DNA from: Haloferula luteola
GTDB lineage: Bacteria > Verrucomicrobiota > Verrucomicrobiia > Verrucomicrobiales > Akkermansiaceae
Assembly (NCBI RefSeq): GCF_014201715.1
Contig: NZ_JACHFD010000010.1
Span: forward strand, 124,001-188,000
Length of the DNA: 64,000 bases
Reading direction: 5' to 3'
Shown: positions 32,218-42,125 of the stretch, piece by piece
How the letters are laid out: each line of letters starts with the position of its first letter
Position numbering within the stretch: position 1 is the first letter of the stretch
Made by a program: the position numbers and the translations under genes
Notes under the pieces: model-generated
Database searches by the model: none
The model's input: the letters and a program-made list of their open reading frames with translations, nothing else
Told to the model about the DNA's origin: nothing

Positions 32218-33366
32218 GTGAAGGTCTTTCCCATGTCATCCATGGCCGTGGTGCTGGTGGCGGCATCCGGCTGCGTTCAGCAGCGCGTCGAAGAGTCGGT
32301 GACCGAACATGCGCGCGTCGAGGGCAACCGCTATGCCCAGGAGGTGAAGGCACAATCGCCCTTCCAAACAGTCGAAATGCGTTGGAGCGAGGCCGACAAA
32401 CTGATGGAGAAGCGCAATCCCAGCTTTGTCGCCGCGCGCTCGAAATACCAAGAAGCGAAGAAGAAGAAACCCGTCGTCCGCGAGATGACCGAGGAGATCA
32501 AAGGAGCCGTCGACCTCTCCATCGGAGATGTCTTCAAGCCCGACGCGCTCCTTGAATCCATCCGCACGCCCGCGACCCAACTGCCCAAACAATTGGCTTC
32601 GCTCGGCAAAATTAAGAATCTTTCCCACGAAATCGAAGGCAATGTCTGGGAAGATACGGTGACCTCCGTCGATGCGGAGATTGAGATGCGGCAAGAACGA
32701 GTGAAGCTCCACCAGATGCTTCGCATGGGAGAGTTGATCGATCGCGAACTCTCCCGGGTCAATTCCACTTCTCCGCCCGAAGGTTCGGATCCCAAGCTCG
32801 TTTCTGCCTTCGATGCCTGGCGTGGCCAACTTCGCAACGAACGCGAGAAGTGGTTGGGGGAAATCCGCAACTTCTTTGATGCCGAGTATCACGACGTCCA
32901 CTTCGTCAAAGACAAGTCGAGCTTCCCCACCTACGACAATGTCCGTCAACCCGACCTCACCGAGTGGCAGCGCTGGTGCCACCTGAACCGGTCCAAGGAA
33001 CTTGTGGCCCTGCTCCGTAAAGGTCACGACTCGAGCGCTCCCGCGATTCCGGGAACTCGGATCGTTCAGGAAAAAATCAACGACCTTGTCCGATCCGACA
33101 AGCAAGCACCTGCCGCCACCCTCCAGACCTCCTCCATTCGCAATGAAGTCCGATCGCTCATCCAGCATTGGCGCGAGATGAAAGATGCCCAGGCCCAGGC
33201 CGAGGGTCTTGAAAACCAAGATTCCACACCGTGCTTTGAGGACCTCGATCGCATCAATCGCCGGCAACAGATCTTCAAGCTCCGCCAGCAGGAAATTCAA
33301 CATGCGAGCGCCGTTTGGCTGATGGATGAAGACTGCTGGTCCGCTGGCGCAGTGTGTCGCCGATAA
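32218..33366 (+). CDS. putative lipoprotein, helical, unknown function
   Basis: The 382-residue product starts at a GTG; an internal ATG at codon 6 is an alternative. A lipobox-like AASGC ends the signal sequence near residue 19. The rest is mostly helical and rich in Glu, Arg, Lys and Gln, with possible coiled coils (about 130-160 and 300-350) and four Cys near the C terminus and middle. I do not recognise a family. Confidence 0.65.
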   Translation: MKVFPMSSMAVVLVAASGCVQQRVEESVTEHARVEGNRYAQEVKAQSPFQTVEMRWSEADKLMEKRNPSFVAARSKYQEAKKKKPVVREMTEEIKGAVDLSIGDVFKPDALLESIRTPATQLPKQLASLGKIKNLSHEIEGNVWEDTVTSVDAEIEMRQERVKLHQMLRMGELIDRELSRVNSTSPPEGSDPKLVSAFDAWRGQLRNEREKWLGEIRNFFDAEYHDVHFVKDKSSFPTYDNVRQPDLTEWQRWCHLNRSKELVALLRKGHDSSAPAIPGTRIVQEKINDLVRSDKQAPAATLQTSSIRNEVRSLIQHWREMKDAQAQAEGLENQDSTPCFEDLDRINRRQQIFKLRQQEIQHASAVWLMDEDCWSAGAVCRR

Positions 33367-33419
33367 GATTTCTCTACCGCCCTCATCTTCCCGTCATCTT
33401 CACGGGGTAGATCGAGGGC

Positions 33420-34400
33420 ATGAAACGGTTTCACCTTCCCCTCGCCGCCGCGCTCACGGTCGCCGCCGCCTCCGCTTCAGGATTCCGCATGGAGATCCTC
33501 GATGAACCGTGGCATCTGGCAGGCTTCGAAAATCCACTCGACCTCAGCGCCCTCGCCGCGGCCACCCCGACCCAATTGCTCGTCGGCAGCGACGAGATGT
33601 ATCATGTCCAGCCGGGCGTGATCGATGCGGCTGCCTATCGGATCGAATCTCGACGCCCGGTGGCCTTGCCCGTCCCCACTCCCGACGACAAAACGGAAGT
33701 CGACATTGAAGGCATTGCCTGGAGCCCTACCACCTCCGCCTACTACGTCACCGGCTCCCATGGAGTGGGAAAGAAAAAGGGAGATCTTCAACCCGACCGA
33801 CTCTCGATTTTCCGCATCCCAGCCGACTCCTCGAACGGCACCCTCCAGCTCGATGCCATGCAGCGTGCCTCGCTCCAACCATGGATTCGGCAAACCGCTC
33901 TGCTCCGCCCCTTTCTTCACCAACCTCTCCAGCACAACGGGCTCAACATTGAGGGGCTCACCGCTCGTGAAGGCCAGCTATTCATCGGCCTCCGAGCTCC
34001 CAACCTGGATGGCGACGGGCTCGTTCTTGAGCTACCGGCCGATGCCGCTTTCACCCAGAAAGCAACGGCTTTGACGGTGCACCGTGTGCCTCTCGGCGCC
34101 GGTCGAGGCATTCGTGAAATCGTGGCCGTCGAAGGAGGCTTCATCCTCGTTTCAGGAAACGCCAGTGCTCCCCCGAGCAAAAAGATCCCAGAGAGCGCCA
34201 TCTCCCTACCCGACACGCGTTTTGATCTGCTCTTCTGGGATGGCCGTGATTCCACCACCACCCTCGGGACCCTCCCGGAAAATGGCGGAAAAGCAGAAGG
34301 CTTGCTGGTCCTCGAAGATACCCCTGAGCACATCAAGATCCTCGTCATCTTTGACAGTCTTCTCGCGGGCGAGCCTCTCGCCCTTCTCGTCCATCGTTAG
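33420..34400 (+). CDS. exported DUF3616-like protein
   Basis: The 326-residue product has a signal peptide (MKRFHLPLAAALTVAAASAS). DVDIEGIAW-like and YYVTGSHG segments, then LNIEGLTAREGQLFIGLRAP and KAEGLLVLED, match the DUF3616 beta-propeller pattern. The family resembles esterase-like or phytase-like propellers, but no catalytic function is established. It probably folds in the periplasm or outside the cell. Confidence 0.75.
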   Translation: MKRFHLPLAAALTVAAASASGFRMEILDEPWHLAGFENPLDLSALAAATPTQLLVGSDEMYHVQPGVIDAAAYRIESRRPVALPVPTPDDKTEVDIEGIAWSPTTSAYYVTGSHGVGKKKGDLQPDRLSIFRIPADSSNGTLQLDAMQRASLQPWIRQTALLRPFLHQPLQHNGLNIEGLTAREGQLFIGLRAPNLDGDGLVLELPADAAFTQKATALTVHRVPLGAGRGIREIVAVEGGFILVSGNASAPPSKKIPESAISLPDTRFDLLFWDGRDSTTTLGTLPENGGKAEGLLVLEDTPEHIKILVIFDSLLAGEPLALLVHR

Positions 34401-34467
34401 AACGCACTCTTTCCCACCCCCCATCTTTCACCCTCCAACAACAAACAACATACAATCCATTGATCCC

Positions 34468-34938
34468 ATGAAACTCCATCTTATCCTCACTTCCGCTCTT
34501 CTCATCCCAGTTCTTGCTCGTGCCGATGATCATGGCCACGAACTTCGTCTCGATGCCTGCCCGGCACCAGTTCGGGCCACCATCGAAGCCCACGCCCGTG
34601 AGGGCATCATCGAAGAGGTCGAACACATCGCCATTGGCGACCGCGAAATCTACATCGCCGAAGTCGAACTGCCCCGTGATCTCGACCTCGCCATCCACGT
34701 CCTGGGCAATGGAACCCTCGTCAAAACTCGCGAGGATCTGCCCAAAGACCAGCTCCCTGCCTTCGCCACCTCTCTGGCAGCAGAACGCGAGGGCCACCTC
34801 GACGACGTCGACATGGAAACTGCCGACGGCAAAGTGACCTATCATCTGGAGATCGATCGACGCGGCCGTCCCGACCTTGAATTGATCACCGATTCCACCG
34901 GTCGCGTCCTGCGAGAAACCGAGGAACACGACGATTGA
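34468..34938 (+). CDS. exported PepSY-like small protein
   Basis: The 156-residue product has a signal peptide (MKLHLILTSALLIPVLARA). After it come two related alpha/beta segments (ACPAPVRATIEAHAREGIIEEVE... then the ITDSTGRVLRETEE end), in line with PepSY-type inhibitory or sensing domains. Such proteins often sit next to two-component systems and modulate them. This gene lies 73 bases before the response-regulator gene at 35012. Confidence 0.7.
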   Translation: MKLHLILTSALLIPVLARADDHGHELRLDACPAPVRATIEAHAREGIIEEVEHIAIGDREIYIAEVELPRDLDLAIHVLGNGTLVKTREDLPKDQLPAFATSLAAEREGHLDDVDMETADGKVTYHLEIDRRGRPDLELITDSTGRVLRETEEHDD

Positions 34939-35011
34939 TTTTCCTCCTGAATTTCTCCCTTCGCCAGAGGTGGACGCCGTCCGCCTCCGGCCTATGTTCG
35001 CCCCGATCTCC

Positions 35012-35677
35012 ATGAAATTGCTCATCGTCGAAGACGCGCCGCGCCTCCGTGAAACCTTGGAAAAGGCCCTCACGCGCATGGGTCATGCCGTCGATGTTGC
35101 TGCCGATGGCTTGGAGGGCGAATCGATGGCGCGCTTCACCTCCTACGATGCCGTGGTGCTCGATCGCATGCTCCCCGGAAAGGACGGACTTTCCGTCCTC
35201 CGCGACTGGCGTCGCGATCAAATCAAGGTGCCTGTGCTCTTGCTCACGGCTCTCGACGACCTCGAAGACAAAGTTCAGGGCCTCCGGCATGGAGCCGACG
35301 ATTACCTCACCAAACCCTTTGCCCTCGAAGAACTGGTCGCCCGCCTCGAGGCCCTCGTTCGACGTCGCTATGACCAGCCCGATCCTGTCCTCGAAGTTGG
35401 ACCCCTGGTCTTTGACACGGGCTCCCGCACCGTGAAACGCGATGGGGTTCCCTTAAGCCTCACTGCCCGCGAACTTTCGTTGTTGGAGCTCCTCGTTCGA
35501 CGCCCCGGACAAATTTTCAGCCGCGAACAAATCGAACACCACCTCTATGGCGAGATGAGTGGCCCGCTCAGTAACGCCGTCGACGCAGCGATCTACTCGC
35601 TCCGTAAAAAACTTTCTCCGCCCGGCACCCCTCCCTTGATTCACACCCGGCGGGGTCTCGGCTACGTTCTCGAATGA
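35012..35677 (+). CDS. OmpR/PhoB-family response regulator
   Basis: The 221-residue product has a receiver domain with the acidic pair E7-D8, phospho-acceptor D51 (VVLDRMLPG) and K about 101 (YLTKPFA). A winged-helix DNA-binding domain (LTARELSLLELL, SREQIEHHLYG, VDAAIYSLRKKL, IHTRRGLGYVLE) follows. The start at 35012 gives the standard N terminus (MKLLIVED). The stop overlaps the kinase ATG (ATGA), so the pair is coupled. Confidence 0.95.
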   Translation: MKLLIVEDAPRLRETLEKALTRMGHAVDVAADGLEGESMARFTSYDAVVLDRMLPGKDGLSVLRDWRRDQIKVPVLLLTALDDLEDKVQGLRHGADDYLTKPFALEELVARLEALVRRRYDQPDPVLEVGPLVFDTGSRTVKRDGVPLSLTARELSLLELLVRRPGQIFSREQIEHHLYGEMSGPLSNAVDAAIYSLRKKLSPPGTPPLIHTRRGLGYVLE

Positions 35678-37113
35678 TGATTTCCATCCGCCGCCGGCTC
35701 ACCCTCCTCCTCTGCCTCGCCGTCGGCTCGCTACTCGTGGGCACGGGTCTCGGCGTCTTCATCGCCATGCATGGCTTACTGGAGCATCAATTCGACGAAA
35801 CGCTCCGCGCCAAGGCCAGCGCCCTCATCACCGCCTCGGAAATCGACGACGGTGATTTCGAAATCGACCTCACCGTGCAGAACTTCGCCGGATTCGGCAC
35901 CGGCGGTGAAGATTACTTCGAGATCCGCCGACTGAGCGATCAGCTCTTTCTCCGCTCTCCATCCTTGGAGAATGGGGCGTTTCGCATTTCCTCCGATTCG
36001 CGAGTCGCGCCTCCCCATGATGACCTTGCCCGCATCTTCGCGGCTCGGCTGGGTGACGGTCGGCGGGCGCGCTTCTACGTCCAAACCTTCTACCCAAAAG
36101 ACGACAAAAAGAAGCGCTTCCAAAACCTTTACCTCATTGTCGCGAGTCCCACCTCCGGCATGCATTTCCAGCTCGCGCTCCTGGCCACGGTCCTCACCAT
36201 TGCCGGCGCCGCGGCCCTCATCCTCATGGTGCCGCTGATTCGGCTCGGACTCCGCCGTGGGCTCAAACCTCTCCATCAGCTCGCCGACGACGTCGAAGCC
36301 ATTCACCCCGGCAACCTCCACCAGCGCCTATCCCTTTCTCAAATGCCCAGCGAGCTCGCCCCTGTTGCTCACGGGCTCAACGACTGGCTCACCCGTCTCG
36401 AAAGCTCCTTTGATCGCGAGCGCCGCTTCAGCAGCCACGCTGCCCACGAACTCCGTACTCCCCTAGCTGAGATCCGCAGCCTCGCCGAACTGGGCACCCT
36501 ATTTCCCGAAGAGGCCACCCCCCAGCGCTGTGCCGAGATCGTCAAGGTGAGCGATGAAATGCAAGCCCTGCTCGAAAAGCTTTCCCTGCTTGCCCGTGCC
36601 GATTCCGGACGCCAGCCCATCCATCGTGAAATCCTGCCTCTGGGCCCCTCCATTCAAGCCCAACTCCAGCGCTTCCAGCCGCTCGCCGAAAAACGGGAAA
36701 TGAGCCTCGCCACACGCATCACCGAGGGCCCTTTCAACACGGACCCCGTGCTCTGGTCCACGATCCTTCAAAACCTGATCGGCAACGCGCTTGCCCACGC
36801 TCCTCAAGGCACGGACCTCCAGATCGACGCCAGCCCCCACCACTTCCGAATTTCCAATCCCGCACCCGGATGGGATGCCACCGATTTCGAGCATGTCTTC
36901 GAGCGCTTTTGGCAGAAAGACGCAGCGCACACCCGCACCGGACACTCCGGCCTCGGCATGTCCATCGTCCGGGCTTGCGTCCACCTCCTCGGCGGCACGG
37001 TTTCAGCACGCCCTTCCCCGGATGGCAGGTTTGAAACGGAAATTCTCTGGCCATCTGAGGCCCCTGAAACTCGATCGGAGATGTCCATCGACAGCCCGCG
37101 CCCTGGACAGTAG
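35674..37113 (+). CDS. sensor histidine kinase
   Basis: The 479-residue membrane kinase has TM1 (about 10-33), a periplasmic domain of about 130 residues, TM2 (about 166-190), a HAMP-like linker (LADDVEAIHPGNL), HisKA with H258 (AAHELRTPLAEI), and the ATPase boxes N (LIGNALAHAP) and G (TGHSGLGMSIV). It should phosphorylate D51 of the preceding regulator. Its signal may be relayed by the small exported protein upstream; this is inference. Confidence 0.94.
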   Translation: MMISIRRRLTLLLCLAVGSLLVGTGLGVFIAMHGLLEHQFDETLRAKASALITASEIDDGDFEIDLTVQNFAGFGTGGEDYFEIRRLSDQLFLRSPSLENGAFRISSDSRVAPPHDDLARIFAARLGDGRRARFYVQTFYPKDDKKKRFQNLYLIVASPTSGMHFQLALLATVLTIAGAAALILMVPLIRLGLRRGLKPLHQLADDVEAIHPGNLHQRLSLSQMPSELAPVAHGLNDWLTRLESSFDRERRFSSHAAHELRTPLAEIRSLAELGTLFPEEATPQRCAEIVKVSDEMQALLEKLSLLARADSGRQPIHREILPLGPSIQAQLQRFQPLAEKREMSLATRITEGPFNTDPVLWSTILQNLIGNALAHAPQGTDLQIDASPHHFRISNPAPGWDATDFEHVFERFWQKDAAHTRTGHSGLGMSIVRACVHLLGGTVSARPSPDGRFETEILWPSEAPETRSEMSIDSPRPGQ

Positions 37114-37143
37114 CCCTAAGGCAACCCGATCCCAGAAGCCCAC

Positions 37144-39138
37144 ATGCGCCTCCTCACGTTTCTCTTCGCCCTATTCCTGACTCTGCAGGTCACTGCCGCG
37201 CCGCTCGACCCCACAAAATTCACTGAACCCGTCCGCGTTGCCTGCATCGGCGACAGCATCACTTTCGGCTCTGGCATCACCAATGGTCGCACCTACCCAG
37301 CCCAACTTCAGGACTTGCTGGGGGACAATTGGACCGTTCGCAACTTCGGCCTCAGCGGACGCACTCTGATGCGATCAGGGGATCGTCCCTACTGGAAAGA
37401 ACCCACACTTCAGCAAGCGCGGAACTTCCTTCCCGACGCGGTGATCATCCTCCTCGGAGCCAACGACACCAAGCCGCACAACTGGGTCCACAAAGAGCAA
37501 TTCGAAAAAGACTACCGCGATCTGGTCGCCGTCTTCCAAAAGCTCACATCCCAGCCCCGCATCTTTGTCTGTCGCCCCATCCCTGTCATCGGCGAAGGCA
37601 ACTTCGGCATCAACGAGCCGGCCGTGCAGGAAGAAATCGCCATCATCGACCGCATTGCTCACGACCTCCAGATCGATCTCATCGACCTCCATGCTCCGCT
37701 TGAAGGCAAGGACGACCTCATTCCCGACCGCGTCCACCCCAACAGCGAAGGTGCCGGCATCATGGCGGAAACGGTCGCCCTCTCCCTCAGCGGCGCCGCA
37801 GAACCTTCAGCGACCCTGCTGCGACTTCACCGCTTATTCTCCGACCATGCGGTGCTTCCGCGCGATGTCGCCGTGCCCATCCTAGGAGTCTCCACACCGG
37901 GCGATTCCATCACCGTCCGCTTTGCAGGCCAGAGTCACACCACCACCGCCCAAGCCGACGGGCATTGGCAAGTCGATCTCCGCCCCCTCACGGCCAACGC
38001 CGAGGGCCAAACGCTCGAAGTCTCCGGCAACCGTCATCTCGCCGTCCACGACCTTCTTGTCGGAGACGTCTGGCTGGCCAGCGGGCAATCGAACATGGAA
38101 CGCCAACTCGGCCCCCGCGGTGGGCAAAAACCCATCCTCGGCTGGCGTGAAGCTGCGGCGACCGCCGAACTCCCTCAGTTTCGAGAATTTCACCTCGGCC
38201 ACCGCCTCAGTGACCGTCCGCTGGACGATGTCGAGATCGGAGAATGGGCCGTTTGTTCCCCCTCCTCCGCGCCACAATTCGGAGCGGTCAGCTTCTTCTT
38301 CGGTCGCAGCCTACTTTCCGCCATCGACGTCCCCGTGGGCATCATCCACTCCGCCTGGGGCGGCACCCTTGCCGAAGCCTGGACCAGCCAAGAGGCCATC
38401 CAACGCCTTCAGAAAATGGAAGGCTCGACCGACATCCCGGCAGCGCGTCGTGAAATCGACCGCCCTTCGGTTCTTTTCAACGGGATGATCGCACCTCTCC
38501 CTCCCTTCCCCATCAAGGGAGTCCTTTGGTATCAGGGAGAATCCAACAACCCTCATCCCGCGCTCTATCGCCAACTCCTCCCCAACCTCATCGCCGATTG
38601 GCGCGACCAGTGGAAACAGCCCGACATGCCCTTTCTCGTCGTCCAAATCGCACCCAACGAGCGCATGTCTCCTGAACTCCGAGAAGCGCAGTACCAAACC
38701 GTTCAGGAAACCCCCTTCACCGCCCTCATCGTCACCACCGACGTTGGCGATGCCAAAGACATCCACCCCGCGGCCAAAGCCCCGGTGGGTGAGCGCCTCG
38801 CCCTCGCCGCACGAGCCCTCGCCTACAACGATCCCCTCGAATACTCAGGCCCCGTTGCCAAGACTCTCAAGGCGGATGGCTCGCAACTCGTGCTCCAGTT
38901 TGACCACGCTGCCGGTCTCAAGGCCCTAGGCGGACCCCTGAAGGGATTCGAACTTGCCGGATCCGACGGGAGCTTTCACCCGGCCACGGGATCCATTGAC
39001 GGTAATCAACTTCGCCTTTCCAGCCCTGAAGTGGCGAACCCCGTCTCGGTTCGCTACGGCTGGGCGGCAGTTCCGGACGCAAACCTCATCAATGGCGCTG
39101 GCCTCCCGGCATCGCCCTTTCGCATGACTCTCCCCTGA
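37144..39138 (+). CDS. GDSL/SGNH esterase fused to a sialate O-acetylesterase-like (SASA) domain
   Basis: The 664-residue secreted product has a signal peptide (to about residue 19). Residues about 30-215 form an SGNH esterase: S38 in CIGDSIT, GAND (105-108) and D195/H198 in DRVHP. A beta domain follows, then a second SGNH-type unit of the SASA family with S316 (LASGQSNME) and VLWYQGESNN. Both halves would remove O-acetyl groups from polysaccharides such as acetylated pectin. Combined with PL4, GH105, GH78 and GH43 enzymes nearby, acetylated rhamnogalacturonan is a likely substrate. Confidence 0.88.
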   Translation: MRLLTFLFALFLTLQVTAAPLDPTKFTEPVRVACIGDSITFGSGITNGRTYPAQLQDLLGDNWTVRNFGLSGRTLMRSGDRPYWKEPTLQQARNFLPDAVIILLGANDTKPHNWVHKEQFEKDYRDLVAVFQKLTSQPRIFVCRPIPVIGEGNFGINEPAVQEEIAIIDRIAHDLQIDLIDLHAPLEGKDDLIPDRVHPNSEGAGIMAETVALSLSGAAEPSATLLRLHRLFSDHAVLPRDVAVPILGVSTPGDSITVRFAGQSHTTTAQADGHWQVDLRPLTANAEGQTLEVSGNRHLAVHDLLVGDVWLASGQSNMERQLGPRGGQKPILGWREAAATAELPQFREFHLGHRLSDRPLDDVEIGEWAVCSPSSAPQFGAVSFFFGRSLLSAIDVPVGIIHSAWGGTLAEAWTSQEAIQRLQKMEGSTDIPAARREIDRPSVLFNGMIAPLPPFPIKGVLWYQGESNNPHPALYRQLLPNLIADWRDQWKQPDMPFLVVQIAPNERMSPELREAQYQTVQETPFTALIVTTDVGDAKDIHPAAKAPVGERLALAARALAYNDPLEYSGPVAKTLKADGSQLVLQFDHAAGLKALGGPLKGFELAGSDGSFHPATGSIDGNQLRLSSPEVANPVSVRYGWAAVPDANLINGAGLPASPFRMTLP

Positions 39139-39338
39139 AGCCCAGAGGGCTTGCCCCATGACTTGCTCCCCTCGTGACCCCGACCATGAGGACTGCTGTC
39201 ATCGAGCCCATGAGCCCCGCCATCTGGATCGGCCTCGGCGCCACTTTGATCGTGGTGCTCACTCATCTTGGCTTGTTCCTCCTGTTCGTTCGACCCTCCA
39301 AGGACGAACAGGATCCACCGCACGACGACGGACTTTTT

Positions 39339-40679
39339 TCACCCACCGTGCCGCAACCACCACGGCTCGAGAAAATGGAGCAGGAACACCCCTGCCAACC
39401 CGCAGGTGAAGGGCGTCAGGTTTTCCCGTCCCCGACCACTGACCAGCGAAACCACCACGGCGGCGATCAGCCCCATTCCCATCCCGGTGCTGATGCTGAA
39501 GGTAAAGGGCATGCCGATCACCGTCAGAACCGCCGGAGCGGCGAGTTCGAACCGCTTCAGGTCGATCTCCCCCATGCTTTCAAACATCAGGATTCCCACC
39601 ACCACCAACGCGGGCGCCACCGCCACCCCGGGGATGGCCAGCAAAATGGGCGTTAGGAACAAGGCCAGGAGAAACAAAACGGCTACGGTGACCCCGGTCA
39701 GCCCCGTCCGTCCCCCCGCCTGCACTCCTGTGGCGCTCTCGATGTAGCTCACCACGGTCGACGTGCCGAGCAGCGACGAAAGGATCGCCGCCAAGGAGTC
39801 CGCCGTCAGAGCCCGTTGCAATCGCGGCACTTCCCCCTGCGCATTCATCAATCCGGCACGCTTGGTCACCCCGATCAACGTTCCGATATTGTCGAACAAA
39901 TCGACCAGCAACAGCGTGAGAATCACCGGAAGAGCCCGAAGCGGTTCTCGGAGCACGTATCCAAAATCCAATTTCAGGAACACGGGCTCGATCGAAGCCG
40001 GCAGGGAAACCCAGGTCTCCGGCAGCTGAGTCACCCGGCCCCCTTGACCATTCGGAACCCACAGGCCGATCACCGCGAGCACACCCACAGAAATCAAAAT
40101 CGCGGCAGGAGTCCGGCGCGCCACCAAGCCGCAAGTCAGCAAAACCCCCACTGCAAACAATGCCACGGGAGGCGACGTCAAATCCCCAAGGCTCACAAAA
40201 GTGGCTGGATTCGCCACCACCAAACCGCCGTTTTTCAAACCGATGAAGGCAATGAACAACCCGATCCCAGCAGCAATTGCCGCCTTCAATGGCAGAGGAA
40301 TCGCCTCGACGATCTTCCTCCGCACCCCTCCCACCGACAACGCTAGGAAGATCACCCCATTCAGGCACACAAAACCAAGCGCACTCTGCCAGGGGATGCC
40401 CATTCCCACACATACCGCATAGGCAAAGAAGGCGTTGATCCCCATTCCCGGCGCCATCGCGAGAGGCAAATTTGCCAGCAGGGCCATCAATAAAGTCGCC
40501 ATCGCAGCGCCCACCGCCGTTGCCGTCACCAGCGCCGCCCTCGGCATGCCCGCATCCGCCAGGATCGCCGGGTTCACCACCAAAATGTAAGCCATCGCGG
40601 CAAAGGTCGTGCATCCCGCTAACACCTCCCGAGCCGGTGTCGATCCGTGCTCCCGCAGCCTGAAAAGTCGCTCGATCAT
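39339..40679 (-). CDS. NCS2-family purine permease (AzgA-like)
   Basis: The 446-residue integral membrane protein has 12 or more hydrophobic helices and the AzgA-type motifs GCTTFAAMAYILVVNPAIL, MGINAFFAYAVC and FVDLFDNIGTLIGV-like VDLFDNIGTL. It should take up guanine, hypoxanthine or adenine with protons. The start at 40679 gives the conserved MIERLFRL; an ATG 6 codons earlier is possible. A 200-base gap separates it from the divergent DUF2891 gene at 40880. Confidence 0.92.
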   Translation of the reverse strand: MIERLFRLREHGSTPAREVLAGCTTFAAMAYILVVNPAILADAGMPRAALVTATAVGAAMATLLMALLANLPLAMAPGMGINAFFAYAVCVGMGIPWQSALGFVCLNGVIFLALSVGGVRRKIVEAIPLPLKAAIAAGIGLFIAFIGLKNGGLVVANPATFVSLGDLTSPPVALFAVGVLLTCGLVARRTPAAILISVGVLAVIGLWVPNGQGGRVTQLPETWVSLPASIEPVFLKLDFGYVLREPLRALPVILTLLLVDLFDNIGTLIGVTKRAGLMNAQGEVPRLQRALTADSLAAILSSLLGTSTVVSYIESATGVQAGGRTGLTGVTVAVLFLLALFLTPILLAIPGVAVAPALVVVGILMFESMGEIDLKRFELAAPAVLTVIGMPFTFSISTGMGMGLIAAVVVSLVSGRGRENLTPFTCGLAGVFLLHFLEPWWLRHGG

Positions 40680-40879
40680 GCAAGCGCTCTCTAACACGCC
40701 TCACGGAAGCTGACGATCTTCATCCGTCCATTTTGAAACGGGGCTCACCCCCTTTCCGGAGGGGACTTCGAATCCAACGGCTTTGAGGCTCAGCACCTCG
40801 ACCCGCCCTCATGCTCGGGCCCGAAATGGCGGCATTTTCCGGCTTTCCTCCCTCCCCCTCCGCAGGATTGGTTGCTCCC

Positions 40880-41965
40880 ATGATCCGTCAAATCGCCCTC
40901 GCGGCTGTCGTCGCAGGCACCACCCTGGCCCAGGAAACGCCCATGACCCTCGAGCAAGCCAACGGTTTCGTGGAACTCGCCCGCTCAGGCATCGACCGCG
41001 AATTCCCCAACAAAACCAGTCACGTCACCACCGGACCTGAGGACCTGCGGACTCCCCGCCAAATGCATCCTGTGTTCTACGGCCACTTCGATTGGCATTC
41101 TTCCGTGCACGGCCACTGGACCTTGGTTCGACTTCTCAAGCTCTTCCCCGATGCCGACTTCGCCCCCACCGTTCGAGACCTGCTCGATCATCGATTCACT
41201 GCCGATGCCCTGGCCGCAGAGGCGGCTTACTTCGAAGAGAAGGACAATCGGAGCTTCGAGCGCATGTATGGGTGGGCATGGGCCCTCCGGCTTGCTGCCG
41301 AACTCCGCACTTGGGACGATCCACTCGCCCAATCATGGGCCCAACGCTACGCCCCGCTTGAGAAAGTCATCGTCCGCAATGCCAAAGACTACCTGCCCAA
41401 ACTGGATTGGCCGGTTCGCTGTGGCTTCCATCCCGAGTCGTCCTTTCCCCTCGCTCAAATGTGGGATTACGCCCAACTGACCGAAGATTCCGAACTGGCG
41501 GAGTTGGTACGGACCCGCGCTCTTCAGTTTTATGGCAAAGACCGGGACTACCCCGTGGCCTACGAACCGTCGGGCAACGACTTCTTTTCACCAGGGCTCA
41601 ACGTTGCCGACCTGATGCGTCGTGTCCTACCTCCCGAGACCTTCAGCTCCTGGCTCCAGGATTACTTTCCTCATCTCGCCGAAGGGCAGGCCGGAAATCT
41701 TCTGACTCCCGTCACCGTCAGCGACCCCTCCGATGGACACCTCATCCACCTCGCTGGTCTCAATCTCAGTCGGGCCTGGACCATGCGAGGGATCGTATCG
41801 GCCCTTGATGACACCGATCCTCGACGAAACGTTCTCGAAGCCGCCGCGAAAGCTCACACCGAGGCAGGACTCCGCTGGATCGGAAGCGGCCACTACGAAG
41901 GGGATCACTGGCTCGGTTCGTTCGCAGTCTACCTGCTCACCGGGGTCGGCAAGGCCGAGCCTTGA
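40880..41965 (+). CDS. exported DUF2891-like protein
   Basis: The 361-residue product from the ATG at 40880 has a signal peptide (MIRQIALAAVVAGTTLA). The DUF2891 pattern is clear: HPVFYGHFDWHSSVHGHW, YGWAWALRLAAEL, RCGFHPESSFPL and YEPSGNDFFSPGLN. The fold is probably an alpha/alpha toroid, which suggests a glycan-active protein, but no activity is known to me. It precedes the GH105 gene. Confidence 0.82.
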   Translation: MIRQIALAAVVAGTTLAQETPMTLEQANGFVELARSGIDREFPNKTSHVTTGPEDLRTPRQMHPVFYGHFDWHSSVHGHWTLVRLLKLFPDADFAPTVRDLLDHRFTADALAAEAAYFEEKDNRSFERMYGWAWALRLAAELRTWDDPLAQSWAQRYAPLEKVIVRNAKDYLPKLDWPVRCGFHPESSFPLAQMWDYAQLTEDSELAELVRTRALQFYGKDRDYPVAYEPSGNDFFSPGLNVADLMRRVLPPETFSSWLQDYFPHLAEGQAGNLLTPVTVSDPSDGHLIHLAGLNLSRAWTMRGIVSALDDTDPRRNVLEAAAKAHTEAGLRWIGSGHYEGDHWLGSFAVYLLTGVGKAEP

Positions 41966-42125
41966 TTGGCCGGTTCGAGTAGAATTCAGAGTCTCTCCCG
42001 CGAGCCCCTCGTTCACGCTCCAGCCTTCCGACCGGAAGGCTCGCCCATGGGCCCGTCACTGAGGCTTCAACTGCCCCGTTCGAGGGATTGAGCAAGAACG
42101 GTGGCTGAATCTTCAATACGGGCAG

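Noticed and set aside
39174-39656. Open frame with one hydrophobic segment downstream of the GDSL/SASA gene
   Set aside because: Two thirds of it run antisense through the purine permease gene and are His/Arg-rich. Only the first 40 residues look protein-like, so I left it out.
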